Source: Gammaproteobacteria bacterium
GTDB taxonomy: Bacteria > Pseudomonadota > Alphaproteobacteria > UBA828
Assembly (NCBI GenBank): GCA_002714015.1
Contig: PAWF01000008.1
Span: forward strand, 54,985 to 74,810
Length of the DNA: 19,826 nt
Direction: 5' to 3'
Below, in pieces: positions 1-7,722 of the stretch. The number at the start of each line of letters is the position of its first letter. The stretch's first letter is position 1. The notes under the pieces were generated by a model. That model was given only the letters and a program-made list of their open reading frames with translations. It was not told the DNA's origin and did no database searches. The position numbers were made by a program, and so were the translations under genes.

Positions 1-1606
1 CAATAAGTTGAGACTTTGCAGAGTAAAATATCCGATGACCGGTCTTTTTATTTTCTTTATAATTGCCACCGCCTATCCCTGGCGTTCCGCCAGTTGCTCC
101 ATATGGCGGATTAATTTGACCGTCACCAAAAGTATTGCACTCCATAGAGCCACTGCTAGGAACAATTTTAAGCAAAACACCTGGGCCACCTATATCTTCG
201 CCCACGCCCATTGAGTCAACGGCAATTTCCTGATGTTCAAAAATCATTGGGTAAAGTTTTTCACTTAACTCAACACTGATGATCTTCTGCCCAGCAAGGG
301 CTGCTGGACCTAAACCGACTGGCCATCCATCGGCACCAACTCCTGCGCCTAGTCCTGGTGATGCGTTGAACACCATGCTCCCCCACTCACGAGCCTCACC
401 AGAGCGTGTATCAGTGCCAACAAACATAGGTACACAATGGATTGCAGGCATTCCACCAAAAGCCCGTTCGGGCATAGCCTCGGCTAAGGCTCTCCAAACT
501 GCAATTTGCATAGTATCGCCTGGACAAATGGTTGCGGTTGCTGTTGAAGTAGGATAGGTCGCATTACAGACGGTCCCCTCAGGTGCACTGGCTTCTATGT
601 GCTTTAAGCATCCATAATTGTGAGGAATAGATGGATCCATCATGGACATAATCGGTGTACCTGCTGCAGCTTCCATCACTCCAATCGTGCTGTTATTTGA
701 TCCTGGGCCCTGGGCTGCTGAACCCGAGAAATCAACATATGCCATATCCCCTTTGATAGTAACCTTTGCGTGAATATGGATATTAATAGTGCCCTTACCA
801 TCACTATCTAACCAGGCATCCCCATGATATTCACCGTCCGGCATAGCTCGAATTTCAGCGGCTGTACGCTTATCCGCGTAATCAAAAATAGCTTCTGTAT
901 ATTTTTCTAAGTCTGCAACTCCATACTTATCTAGGAGTTCCAAAATTCTCTTTTGTCCGGTCCATATAGACCCTAACTGAGCCATTAGATCCCCATATAA
1001 CCAGTCCTTAAAACGAATGTTTGCAAGATACATACGAATGACATCTTCTTGCGGAACCCCCTTTTTATAGAATTTAATTGGGGGTAACTGCAGACCCTCC
1101 TGCCACACATCTGTCGCTGCGGCGGGCACACTTGTAGGCACATAGGCACCGCAATCAAGTTGATGCCCCTTAGTTACGCTCCAGAATAAATGCTTACCTT
1201 TGTAAAAAACCGGACAAGCAGTTACAAAATCTCCAACATGCGTATTGCCGCTATATGGGTCATTACAAACAATTACATCACCTTCGTGAATATCACCTTC
1301 AAAGGCTTTTGCAATCTCTTTTAAAACAACGTGCAAAGAGTTTGTGTGAACGGGCAGTGCGTCAAACATACAAACTTGGCGATGCTGAACATCGTAAATA
1401 GCGCAAGAAAAATCATGAGATATAGAAATGATTGATGACCAGGCTGTCCGCTCCATGGTGCTACTCATTTCAGTTGCAATGGTATTAAAGCGATTTAAAA
1501 TGACGGAAAATGTAATGGGATCAATAGCTTTTCCATTGTTTTTATTTTTTTTCACAGACTTTTTCTGCTTTTGACTCGAAGACTTTAATCTTCTTTTTGC
1601 AACCAT
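1..1606 (-). CDS. hyuB: Hydantoinase B/oxoprolinase family subunit (3' end off the window)
   Basis: The minus strand translates without a stop for 535 residues from an ATG at 1606 and continues past the left edge. The start is preceded by an ACAGGAGAG Shine-Dalgarno. The first 28 residues are a lysine-rich tail; the conserved fold begins near DPITF (29-33). HyuB hallmarks are a TEMSSTMERTAWS stretch (45-57), NDPYSGNTHVGD (115-126), KGHQLDCGA (146-154) and a glycine-rich PPYGATGG-type segment near residue 505. Family members are the B subunits of ATP-dependent enzymes that hydrolyse cyclic amides (N-methylhydantoin, oxoproline, caprolactam) or carboxylate ketones (acetone, acetophenone), normally paired with HyuA. 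Family members usually run about 520-600 residues, so little is missing. The partner HyuA may lie beyond the left edge. The gene follows a cupin and an SDR on the same strand. Family assignment is firm; substrate is unknown. Confidence 0.93.
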   Translation of the reverse strand, partial: MVAKRRLKSSSQKQKKSVKKNKNNGKAIDPITFSVILNRFNTIATEMSSTMERTAWSSIISISHDFSCAIYDVQHRQVCMFDALPVHTNSLHVVLKEIAKAFEGDIHEGDVIVCNDPYSGNTHVGDFVTACPVFYKGKHLFWSVTKGHQLDCGAYVPTSVPAAATDVWQEGLQLPPIKFYKKGVPQEDVIRMYLANIRFKDWLYGDLMAQLGSIWTGQKRILELLDKYGVADLEKYTEAIFDYADKRTAAEIRAMPDGEYHGDAWLDSDGKGTINIHIHAKVTIKGDMAYVDFSGSAAQGPGSNNSTIGVMEAAAGTPIMSMMDPSIPHNYGCLKHIEASAPEGTVCNATYPTSTATATICPGDTMQIAVWRALAEAMPERAFGGMPAIHCVPMFVGTDTRSGEAREWGSMVFNASPGLGAGVGADGWPVGLGPAALAGQKIISVELSEKLYPMIFEHQEIAVDSMGVGEDIGGPGVLLKIVPSSGSMECNTFGDGQINPPYGATGGTPGIGGGNYKENKKTGHRIFYSAKSQLI

Positions 1607-1632
1607 GAAATCTCTCCTGTTCTTGCTTGATG

Positions 1633-1971
1633 TCACACTTTGGCGGGTGTGAACACCACTACCATATCATTTGGACCTTCAATTACTTTATAACCGTATG
1701 AGTTTTTTCGAGGGATATAGAAAGCAGAGCCCTTGGAAATAACTTGGGTTTCACCGTCAATAGTCAATTCAGCCTTTCCACTCAAAATATACACGATCTC
1801 ATCATGATCAGGGTAAACACAATTTTGATCATTATAGCCTTCTTGCAAAGTAGAAATATTAAATGACATATTTTCTGAACCATGTTCACGCCTAACTAAA
1901 CGGCGACTTATAACAGAAGAATCTTCATAGATTTGCGCATCATCAAGATGCATTACCTTAATATTGCTCAT
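1633..1971 (-). CDS. Small single-domain cupin
   Basis: A 112-residue protein whose central part (about 55-110) matches a cupin beta-barrel: an EIVYILSG strand-turn (58-65), LTIDGE (69-74) and a GSAFYIPRKN segment (81-90). The cupin motif-1 glutamate (E58) and glycine (G65) are present, but the usual His pair just upstream reads C51/Y53 or V52/P54, and the motif-2 His position is Tyr (Y92). The metal site is therefore incomplete or unconventional, leaving H56, D57 and E58 as possible ligands. I start at the ATG at 1971 because an AGGAG lies 7 bases upstream. An in-frame ATG at 1986 contains that Shine-Dalgarno within its own coding sequence and lacks one of its own. It lies 11 bases after the SDR stop and about 26 bases before the hydantoinase-B start, so it is probably in the same operon. 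It could be a small isomerase, an accessory factor or a ligand sensor; function unknown. Confidence 0.85.
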   Translation of the reverse strand: MSNIKVMHLDDAQIYEDSSVISRRLVRREHGSENMSFNISTLQEGYNDQNCVYPDHDEIVYILSGKAELTIDGETQVISKGSAFYIPRKNSYGYKVIEGPNDMVVVFTPAKV

Positions 1972-1978
1972 TCTTAAT

Positions 1979-1983
1979 CTCCT
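1979..1983 (-). promoter_or_regulatory. Shine-Dalgarno fixing the cupin start
   Basis: On the minus strand AGGAG stands 7 bases before the ATG at 1971. This supports that start over the in-frame ATG at 1986, which lies just 5' of the site. Confidence 0.7.
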
Positions 1984-2765
1984 CATCTAGAATCAACAGA
2001 ACCTGTATTAATCCTATTAGACCTACCTCCATCTACATCGAATATAGCTGAAGTAACATAGGATGCCTTATCGGAACATAACCATAAAACCATATCTGCT
2101 ATTTCTTCAGGCTGACCCATTCTCTTAAGCATTGATCCAGTCTTAGCAATTTCGTTCGCTTTTTCAACTCCAATAGAATTCTCCCAGATATCCGTCAAAA
2201 CAAAGCCAGGACGGACGCAATTAACTCTAATCCCATGATCAGCATACTCATGAGCTAATCCCTTGGTCATAGAATCAACCGCCCCTTTGGTTGCTGCATA
2301 GACCACGTCTCCGGGTAACCCACCATATCTTGATGAAATTGATCCAACATTTACAATGTTACCACCAACGCCATTAATTTTTTTTGACATTCTTTTGACA
2401 GCTTCTCGAGCAATTATAAAAAGTCCTATAACATTGGTGTCAAAAAGGTTTCGAAGCCCTTCTGTTTTCATTTCTGGAATTAATGTTTCATAGTCTATCG
2501 CAGCATTATTGACGATATCAGTTACTGGACCAAGTTCTGAGTCTACAGTTTCTAACATTGCTAAAATATCTTCTTCTTTACCCATATTTGCCTTAACTGC
2601 AATCGCTCTCTGACCTTCTTTTTTAACATCTTCCACAACTTCATCTGCCTTATCTTGGGCACTAACATAATTTACAGCGACATCATATCCAGCTTTGCCT
2701 GCCGCTCTACAAATAGCAGCTCCAATACCTCGACTACCGCCCGTAACCAGAATAATTTTAGACAT
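1983..2765 (-). CDS. Short-chain dehydrogenase/reductase (FabG-like)
   Basis: A 260-residue classical SDR with a cytoplasmic Rossmann fold. The nucleotide-binding motif TGGSRGIG is at 8-15, the NNAA structural motif at 86-89, candidate catalytic serines at 142/144, and the Y-x3-K pair at Y156/K160 (YAATK). The C-terminal part has PGFVLTD and FDVDGG, typical of FabG/3-oxoacyl-ACP-reductase-like enzymes. An asparagine in the loop after the second beta strand (VNYVS) suggests NADP(H), though this is weak. It catalyses an alcohol/ketone interconversion on an unknown substrate. It lies between the GNAT gene (21-base gap upstream) and the cupin, in an apparent four-gene minus-strand operon ending in a hydantoinase-B gene, so it may act on the same substrate. 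Start at ATG 2765 with only a weak GGTGG-type ribosome site. Confidence 0.93.
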   Translation of the reverse strand: MSKIILVTGGSRGIGAAICRAAGKAGYDVAVNYVSAQDKADEVVEDVKKEGQRAIAVKANMGKEEDILAMLETVDSELGPVTDIVNNAAIDYETLIPEMKTEGLRNLFDTNVIGLFIIAREAVKRMSKKINGVGGNIVNVGSISSRYGGLPGDVVYAATKGAVDSMTKGLAHEYADHGIRVNCVRPGFVLTDIWENSIGVEKANEIAKTGSMLKRMGQPEEIADMVLWLCSDKASYVTSAIFDVDGGRSNRINTGSVDSR

Positions 2766-2786
2766 AATTACCCACCATAATTTTTA

Positions 2787-3395
2787 TTAAAAGTATATTA
2801 CACATTGGCTAACTGATGCGACATCCTTTGGTTTTGAATCCTTGGCAACAATACCTTTTTCCTGAACTACATTGAGCAATTGATAATCGATTACGCTTCT
2901 TAAAACTTTAAAACCAAAATGTTCATATACAGAAAGAGGTTGTCCACCCATGAATCCCATAACAGCACGGCTCTCTGGAGTAGCTTTAGCAGCAACTCCA
3001 CTAAATCCATATTTCTTAGCCCAGAGCAACAGATGTTCTAACATTGCTTTGCCTATACCTTTGCCATGATATTTAATATCACGAGCATCTGTCTCATCAA
3101 GTTGACCAACATGATAACAATAAATCGAAAGTGTGCCGCTACGCAAGTTAGGGGCATTTGGATTAAAGTCACCCCAATATAATGGATCCCATAATCCTTT
3201 AGGTGAACGTGTTTGAGGGTCATACAAACGAAACTGTAATTGTGCGATATGCTGTGTTTCATCAAATACTAAGATAGCAGCAGAACCAAGTTTTTTGATA
3301 CGTGAATAGATCTCTAGTTCAGTACCCTGACAATTTACAGGTACACTTCCAACGTCATTTTTGTTCATCGGACGAAATTTAAGTCGATTTAGCAA
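2787..3395 (-). CDS. GNAT-family N-acetyltransferase
   Basis: A 202-residue protein with the acetyl-CoA-binding motif A of the GNAT superfamily at YHGKGIGKAML (109-119), followed by a helix (LEHLLLWAKKYG) and a late EHFGFKVL strand (159-166). The N-terminal LKFRPMNKNDV is the usual first strand. Residues 20-100 hold the variable substrate-facing part, rich in aromatic residues (LWDPLYWGDF). The TTG at 3395 is preferred as start because AGGAA lies 9 bases upstream and the first GNAT strand begins before the next in-frame ATG (codon 10, 3368). It is the first gene of the minus-strand operon and is divergent from the ABC-importer binding protein. The acceptor (amine, amino acid or antibiotic-like compound) cannot be read from the sequence. 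Acetylation of the imported compound or of a detoxified amine is a guess from context. Confidence 0.88.
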   Translation of the reverse strand: MLNRLKFRPMNKNDVGSVPVNCQGTELEIYSRIKKLGSAAILVFDETQHIAQLQFRLYDPQTRSPKGLWDPLYWGDFNPNAPNLRSGTLSIYCYHVGQLDETDARDIKYHGKGIGKAMLEHLLLWAKKYGFSGVAAKATPESRAVMGFMGGQPLSVYEHFGFKVLRSVIDYQLLNVVQEKGIVAKDSKPKDVASVSQCVIYF

Positions 3396-3608
3396 ATTAA
3401 TTAATTCCTATTAATTTATTCATTATTCGTAAATTTCGTACATTTAATTTAACAGTATATTTTTGTTATATACCAGTATTTATTAAAATTAATTATTTAA
3501 GACTAGATTATATTGAAAGAGTCGATAAAGTTAATTCAAATAAAAAACTAACTTGCAAATAATAATAAAATAACATGTTTTTTTAATAGGAATTGTAAGG
3601 GAGCATAA
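3396..3608. promoter_or_regulatory. Divergent promoter region of the GNAT operon and the importer operon
   Basis: These 213 bases separate two divergently transcribed gene sets and are strongly AT-rich, with long A/T runs. Promoters for both directions must lie here, but no clean sigma-70 pair with a 16-18 base spacer could be fixed. The hexamer CAGTAT occurs at 3453-3458 and again at 3474-3479, 21 bases apart (two helical turns). A short inverted repeat, GTATAT/ATATAC, overlaps the first copy (3455-3475). These could be an operator, but such short repeats are easily met by chance in AT-rich DNA. The Shine-Dalgarno for the binding-protein gene is AAGGGAG at 3597-3603. Confidence 0.5.
3405..3409 (-). 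promoter_or_regulatory. Shine-Dalgarno supporting the TTG start of the GNAT gene
   Basis: AGGAA on the minus strand, 9 bases before the TTG at 3395. The downstream ATG at codon 10 has no comparable site and would cut the first GNAT beta strand. Confidence 0.5.
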
Positions 3609-4895
3609 ATGATGAAATTACCAAATATTATGGGTAAAGTTTTACCCGCCATAGCTGGTGCTGCTGCTCTTTTAGTAGCAAGTACGGCTATTGATAAACA
3701 AGCATCTGCCGCAGAAACCCTAGATGTTGGAGCAATTCAACCCCTAGCTGGAGATTGTGGACAGTGGGGTATTCCAATCGTTAGAGGAATGCAATACTGG
3801 GCGGATACACTTAATGCTGAAGGGGGTCTATTAGCAGGAGATGGCAAACGCTATATGATCAATCTAAAGACATATGACAATGTTTGCTACATTCCAGGTG
3901 AAGAGCTTAAGGCTGGAAGAAAAGCTATTCTTGATGACAATATCAAGTTCATGCTGCAAACCTTCACTCCCGGAAGTCGACAAGCAATTGCTCAAATGAC
4001 TACAGATAATCATGTTTTAACAACATCATATGGTGCAGGCTACCTTAGCAAGGATCATCCTTATCTAAACGGTGGTATTACTGGTTCTCCAGCTGCCTAT
4101 ATGCTTATCGCAAGTCGGGCAATAGATGCAAACCCTGATGTTAAGCGTGTAGCAATCATAACATCTGACCAATCATTTGGATTAGCAGCAAAGGCATATT
4201 TTGAAGCTGGAGTAGCCGCTCATCCTCATGTTGAAATTGTATATAACGAGAGTTATGCTCCAGATGCTACTAAGGATATGCTAGGTTTATTAACTCCACT
4301 AATGGCATCTAAACCCGATATGGTTTGCCAACTTGGTTGGGTACCAGCACAATATGCTTCTGCGATCGAAACGATGGAGCAGATGGGTTTTAAAGGTGTA
4401 CATTGCGCTGAAGGCTTTACGTTCCCTATGATTTTAGAACGTGTTCCAGCAGAGCAGTTAGCAGGTAGAACATATTTTGGCTATGCATTCGAAGCCTCTG
4501 AGCCAACCTTTAGTGCCATGGGACATGGACTGTATAAATGGTATGTCGAAAAATACGGAGTTGAGGAATGGTCTCCTTATGCACCTATTGGCTATGCTTC
4601 TATGATGACACTAGAAGCTGGCATACGTATGTCACCAAGTATAGATTCTAAGGTAGTTATGGAAACACTCTATGCTGCCGATGTTGTTGACCACCCATTA
4701 TTTGGCCCTTCAAAATGGGGTGGAGAAGAAATTTATGGTGCAAACCATCATCTTCTAACTCCATTGCCGATTTATAATTTAGGTCCTGATGGAAATGTTG
4801 TCCTTGATCACGTTGTTGATCACGCTGCATGGTGGGCAAAGAATAAGGACGCTGCATTACCAAGAATCGATGCAGGCGGACAAGTTTTTAAATAA
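3609..4895 (+). CDS. ABC-importer periplasmic substrate-binding protein (LivK/AmiC/UrtA class)
   Basis: A 428-residue type I periplasmic binding protein. A Sec signal peptide is visible: MMKLPNIMGK, a hydrophobic core (about 11-28), then ASA-A near residues 32-35, so export and cleavage there are likely. The mature part opens with the strand LDVGAIQPLAGDCGQWG, typical of the branched-chain amino acid/amide/urea binding family, which usually runs 380-430 residues. Four cysteines in the mature protein (DCG, NVC, MVC, VHC) could form disulfides. ATG codons at 3609 and 3612 are both possible starts; the AAGGGAG site is 5 and 8 bases upstream, respectively. The gene heads an importer operon with both permeases and both ATPases. 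The hairpin downstream (4919-4956) may keep this gene more highly expressed than the membrane components. The ligand is unknown; the catabolic neighbours suggest a small amide, lactam, amino acid or aromatic acid. Confidence 0.93.
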   Translation: MMKLPNIMGKVLPAIAGAAALLVASTAIDKQASAAETLDVGAIQPLAGDCGQWGIPIVRGMQYWADTLNAEGGLLAGDGKRYMINLKTYDNVCYIPGEELKAGRKAILDDNIKFMLQTFTPGSRQAIAQMTTDNHVLTTSYGAGYLSKDHPYLNGGITGSPAAYMLIASRAIDANPDVKRVAIITSDQSFGLAAKAYFEAGVAAHPHVEIVYNESYAPDATKDMLGLLTPLMASKPDMVCQLGWVPAQYASAIETMEQMGFKGVHCAEGFTFPMILERVPAEQLAGRTYFGYAFEASEPTFSAMGHGLYKWYVEKYGVEEWSPYAPIGYASMMTLEAGIRMSPSIDSKVVMETLYAADVVDHPLFGPSKWGGEEIYGANHHLLTPLPIYNLGPDGNVVLDHVVDHAAWWAKNKDAALPRIDAGGQVFK

Positions 4896-5067
4896 TAAGT
4901 CCACTTTAATTTAGCTAGGGCGGGAGACATCTAAGTAAGTTTAGGTGTCTTCCGTCAGAGCGTTTAAAGTCTTAATTTATTATATATTAGCTTGGTTACA
5001 TTTTTATAAAGATTTAATGTGACAACAATGGCTAATTTATAAGCACAAGAGGCTGATAGATTCTACA
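4896..5067 (+). other. Importer intergenic spacer
   Basis: A 172-base gap within the importer operon. Besides the hairpin at 4919-4956 it is AT-rich with no ORF. The permease ATG at 5068 has only a distant AGAGG (5048-5052, 15 bases away) as ribosome site, which would fit weak permease translation. No convincing internal promoter was found. Confidence 0.5.
4919..4956 (+). other. Intercistronic hairpin between the binding-protein and permease genes
   Basis: Arms CGGGAGACATCTAA (4921-4934) and TTAGGTGTCTTCCG (4941-4954) pair over 14 base pairs with two G-U wobbles and a 6-base loop. G4919-C4956 and a G-U at 4920/4955 can extend the stem to 16. No U-tract follows, so it is not a canonical intrinsic terminator. 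Its place after the binding-protein stop and before the permease genes fits an mRNA-stabilising or partially attenuating element that raises binding protein over membrane subunits, as known for other binding-protein operons. The role is inferred. Confidence 0.7.
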
Positions 5068-5931
5068 ATGCAAGTTTTAGCCAACATAATCTTCTTAAGT
5101 AGCTTTTATGTCTCCTTCGCGGTGGGATTAGCGTTAGTATTTGGCGTGATGCGCACAATAAACTTTGCGCATGGTGAGTTTTATATGCTTGGCGGCTATG
5201 CACTTTGGCTGCTTTCAGGTGTTCTCTCTAATACTATACCTGATGGAGCAACTTTTATTGTTGCAATGCTTGTTGGTGCTGGCGTTGTGGGAATTTTAGG
5301 GATGCTTGTTCAGTTAACGTTATTTGAACGGCTCAAAGAGCAACCCTTCTCCATTTTTATGGCTACTCTGGGACTCTCATACGTATTACAAGTCGTCGTA
5401 GTGAAAACTATTGGACCCATGGGGCGTTCTGTCCCAGCAATTTTCCCAGGTTTCATTATGTTTGAAGGCGCAATTTTGCCCATCCAGAGAATTGTAGTTC
5501 TTGGCTTTACAGCATTGATGATGGCCGGACTTTGGTATTTCTTAATGCGTACCGACCTAGGCCGCGCAGTAAGAGCAACTGCCCAGAATAAAACCGGAGC
5601 AATGCTCCAGGGTATAAGCATGGGTAAAATTGCATTAACCACTATGTTTGTTGGCTCTGCACTTGCAGCAATTTCCGGAACTTTAATGGGTAGTGTGTTA
5701 ATGATTGGACCCTTTATGGGTGGAGAGGCACTTTGGCGTGCTTTTATAATCATTATTGTAGGCGGTATAGGGAGTCTATCGGGAACAGTAGTAGCAGCAC
5801 TATTGTTTGGACTAATTGACACTTTAATGACCACATTTGGTGCTGGAAAATTTACAGCAATGGTTGATGCAATAATTATGCTACTCGTACTCAGTTTCAT
5901 GCCAAATGGTCTTTTGGGTGCTCGGGAATGA
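5068..5931 (+). CDS. livH: ABC-importer inner-membrane permease, LivH family
   Basis: A 287-residue, highly hydrophobic protein with about eight membrane segments. It carries the LivH signature INFAHGEFYMLGGYA (31-45) near the N-terminus, and the RTDLGRAVRATAQN loop and GGIGSLSGTVVAALLFGL near the C-terminus, both standard for this family (BPD_transp_2). It forms half of the transmembrane channel with the LivM-type protein encoded next. The stop codon overlaps the next start in an ATGA (5928-5931), implying translational coupling. The symbol names the family; the substrate is not necessarily a branched-chain amino acid, since the urea, amide and aromatic-acid transporters of the HAAT family share this architecture. 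Confidence 0.93.
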   Translation: MQVLANIIFLSSFYVSFAVGLALVFGVMRTINFAHGEFYMLGGYALWLLSGVLSNTIPDGATFIVAMLVGAGVVGILGMLVQLTLFERLKEQPFSIFMATLGLSYVLQVVVVKTIGPMGRSVPAIFPGFIMFEGAILPIQRIVVLGFTALMMAGLWYFLMRTDLGRAVRATAQNKTGAMLQGISMGKIALTTMFVGSALAAISGTLMGSVLMIGPFMGGEALWRAFIIIIVGGIGSLSGTVVAALLFGLIDTLMTTFGAGKFTAMVDAIIMLLVLSFMPNGLLGARE

Positions 5932-6947
5932 CAATCCCTCAATTCATAACCTCTACACCAAAGCCCTTTGTGTACGCAATTATAGGCACGATCATAGCTA
6001 CTCCTCTGCTGGTAGCTTTACCCCACGCGCTGCCATCTTATTGGAAAAGCGTTCTGGTAATATTTGCTTTAAATACTATTATGATTATGGGCTACCGTGT
6101 GATTACTACAATGGGAGGATGGTCTTTTTCTCATGTAGCAACAGCTGGTCTCGGGGCATATACTACTGCTATCTTAATGACTCTTGAAACACCATGGTCA
6201 TTCTGGGCAACTCTATTTTTAGGTGCTGGGATTTCTGGTTTATTTGCTCTAATAATAGCATATCCAGTTCTAAGAACGCGACATTATTACTTTTTTCTAA
6301 GTACGTTCGCTGCTGGTGAAGCCTTGCGACAGGGATATATTCAATTCAAAGGTATCACGGGGGGTGGTTTTGGAATTTCATTTATACCAAGACCTGAGGG
6401 GTTCTGGGGAATTGATTTTAATACAACAACAGGTTTCTATTATCTTGTTCTCGCAATCGCACTGATTATTTGGCTTTTACTATACCGTTTTGATCTTTCT
6501 AGAGTAGGAAGAACAATTAAGGCAGTAGCAGCAAATGAAGAATTATCAGAATCCATTGGTATAAATACTTGGGGTCATAGAACCCTGCCTTTTGTATTAG
6601 GGTCAGTAATTGCAGGATTCGCAGGGGCATTATCAGCCAATTTTAATGGAGCAATAAATCCTTTGGATTTTGGATCCATTCTTATGTTCAAGTTAGTTGC
6701 TGCTGCAATTGTAGGAGGAGTATCAACGTTCTTTGGCCCAATTATTGGACTTCTTTACCTAACAGCCTTAGAAGAAATATTCCGTGCCTTTGCAGAATGG
6801 GTTCCTCTTTTATGGGGTGCAAGTGTTATTGCAGTACTCATGATATGGTCCGGGGGATTGGAAATGGCAGTCTTAAAGTTACTAGCACTGCTAAGATCAA
6901 TCTTATTTAATAGAGCTAAAAACTCTAGGGCTAAGAAAATCGGGTAG
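5928..6947 (+). CDS. livM: ABC-importer inner-membrane permease, LivM family
   Basis: A 339-residue membrane protein, second half of the channel. Family features are the MGGWSFSHVATAGLGAYTTA segment (62-81, corresponding to the usual GQ-SLGHAAF--GAYT motif), about eight to nine hydrophobic segments, and the cytoplasmic loop AVAANEELSESIGIN (199-213) that contacts the ATPases. The stretch AAAIVGGVSTFFGPIIGLLYL follows the family's IVGG-G--GP--G pattern. It overlaps the preceding permease by 4 bases and is 7 bases from the ATPase gene, so it is one transcription unit. The lysine/arginine-rich tail (RAKNSRAKK) is consistent with a cytoplasmic C-terminus. Confidence 0.93.
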   Translation: MTIPQFITSTPKPFVYAIIGTIIATPLLVALPHALPSYWKSVLVIFALNTIMIMGYRVITTMGGWSFSHVATAGLGAYTTAILMTLETPWSFWATLFLGAGISGLFALIIAYPVLRTRHYYFFLSTFAAGEALRQGYIQFKGITGGGFGISFIPRPEGFWGIDFNTTTGFYYLVLAIALIIWLLLYRFDLSRVGRTIKAVAANEELSESIGINTWGHRTLPFVLGSVIAGFAGALSANFNGAINPLDFGSILMFKLVAAAIVGGVSTFFGPIIGLLYLTALEEIFRAFAEWVPLLWGASVIAVLMIWSGGLEMAVLKLLALLRSILFNRAKNSRAKKIG

Positions 6948-6954
6948 CCATCAT

Positions 6955-7722
6955 ATGACAATTCTTGAAGTGAACAATATCGCAAAAAGGTTTGGCAAAC
7001 TAGTTGCTGTCAAAGACATATCTATGGCAATTCCAGAAGGTCAGATCAGAGGGCTTATAGGACCTAATGGATCAGGCAAAACAACTACTTTCCATCTCAT
7101 AAGTGGTTTTTTAAAGCCAACTTCAGGAGAAGTTTTGTTTAAAGGTCAACCCATAACAGGGAAAACACCCAATAGGATTGCAAAAAGGGGATTGGTCAGA
7201 ACATTTCAACTTACAAGCGTCTACAGAGATATGTCAGTTCGCCAAAATGTCCACATGGGTCACCATATACACGCCAATAAAAAGTCAGTGGAAATTTCAA
7301 ACAACACGAAGCTCCCGAGCATCAGTTCAATTGAAGATAGTACTTCTTGGATTCTTGAGCATATGAATCTATCGGACGAGGCTGATACCCCAGCAAGAAT
7401 GCTTCCTGCAGGTATGCAAAGAGTTCTTTCAATAGCAACCGCATTAGCAGTTCGACCTAATTTGCTAATGCTTGATGAACCTCTAGCAGGGCTTAATCCA
7501 ACAGAGAAAAGTAATGTTGCACAGAAAATCTCTGGTTTAAGTGATTTTGGGATTACTATCTTGTTAGTTGAGCACGACGTTCGATCAGTCCTTAGTATTT
7601 GCGATAAAATAACTGTCATTAATTTTGGGGAAAAAATTGCTGAAGGTACTGCTGATGAAATAACTAAACACCCTGCTGTAATTGAAGCCTATTTGGGAAA
7701 ATCTGAGGGTCATAATGCTTGA
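6955..7722 (+). CDS. livG: ABC-importer ATPase, LivG family
   Basis: A 255-residue ABC ATPase. Walker A is GPNGSGKT (36-43), the Q-loop FQ is at 84-85, a family-typical variant of the signature (LPAGMQ, 150-155, in place of LSGGQ) precedes Walker B LMLDEP (171-176), and the switch histidine is H207 (VEHD). The degenerate signature and the long insertion between Q-loop and signature (about 100-148) are normal for LivG proteins. It sits on the cytoplasmic face of the two permeases and works as a heterodimer with the LivF-type ATPase encoded next, whose start codon lies inside the last codons of this gene (8-base overlap). Confidence 0.94.
   Translation: MTILEVNNIAKRFGKLVAVKDISMAIPEGQIRGLIGPNGSGKTTTFHLISGFLKPTSGEVLFKGQPITGKTPNRIAKRGLVRTFQLTSVYRDMSVRQNVHMGHHIHANKKSVEISNNTKLPSISSIEDSTSWILEHMNLSDEADTPARMLPAGMQRVLSIATALAVRPNLLMLDEPLAGLNPTEKSNVAQKISGLSDFGITILLVEHDVRSVLSICDKITVINFGEKIAEGTADEITKHPAVIEAYLGKSEGHNA

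Noticed and set aside
8..557. Short plus-strand open frames near the left edge
   Set aside because: They lie opposite the hydantoinase-B gene that fills 1-1606 on the minus strand; the Pro/Ala-rich translation mirrors its Gly-rich C-terminal part.
1972..1986. ATG at 1986 overlapping the SDR stop as the cupin start
   Set aside because: The AGGAG site lies inside this extension at the right distance for the ATG at 1971, so the later start is better supported.
3553..3587. TTGCAA with a downstream TTTAAT as a promoter for the binding-protein gene
   Set aside because: The spacer would be 23 bases, outside the normal 16-18 range.
5310..5942. Open frame of about 210 codons antisense to the LivH-type permease gene
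   Set aside because: It lies fully opposite a gene with clear family motifs; its translation is low-complexity S/P/T/I-rich sequence with no recognisable domain, as expected of an antisense shadow of a hydrophobic protein.
7682..7714. TTG start 33 bases upstream for the LivF-type ATPase
   Set aside because: It adds residues without family counterpart; the ATG at 7715 gives the canonical N-terminus and has a ribosome site.
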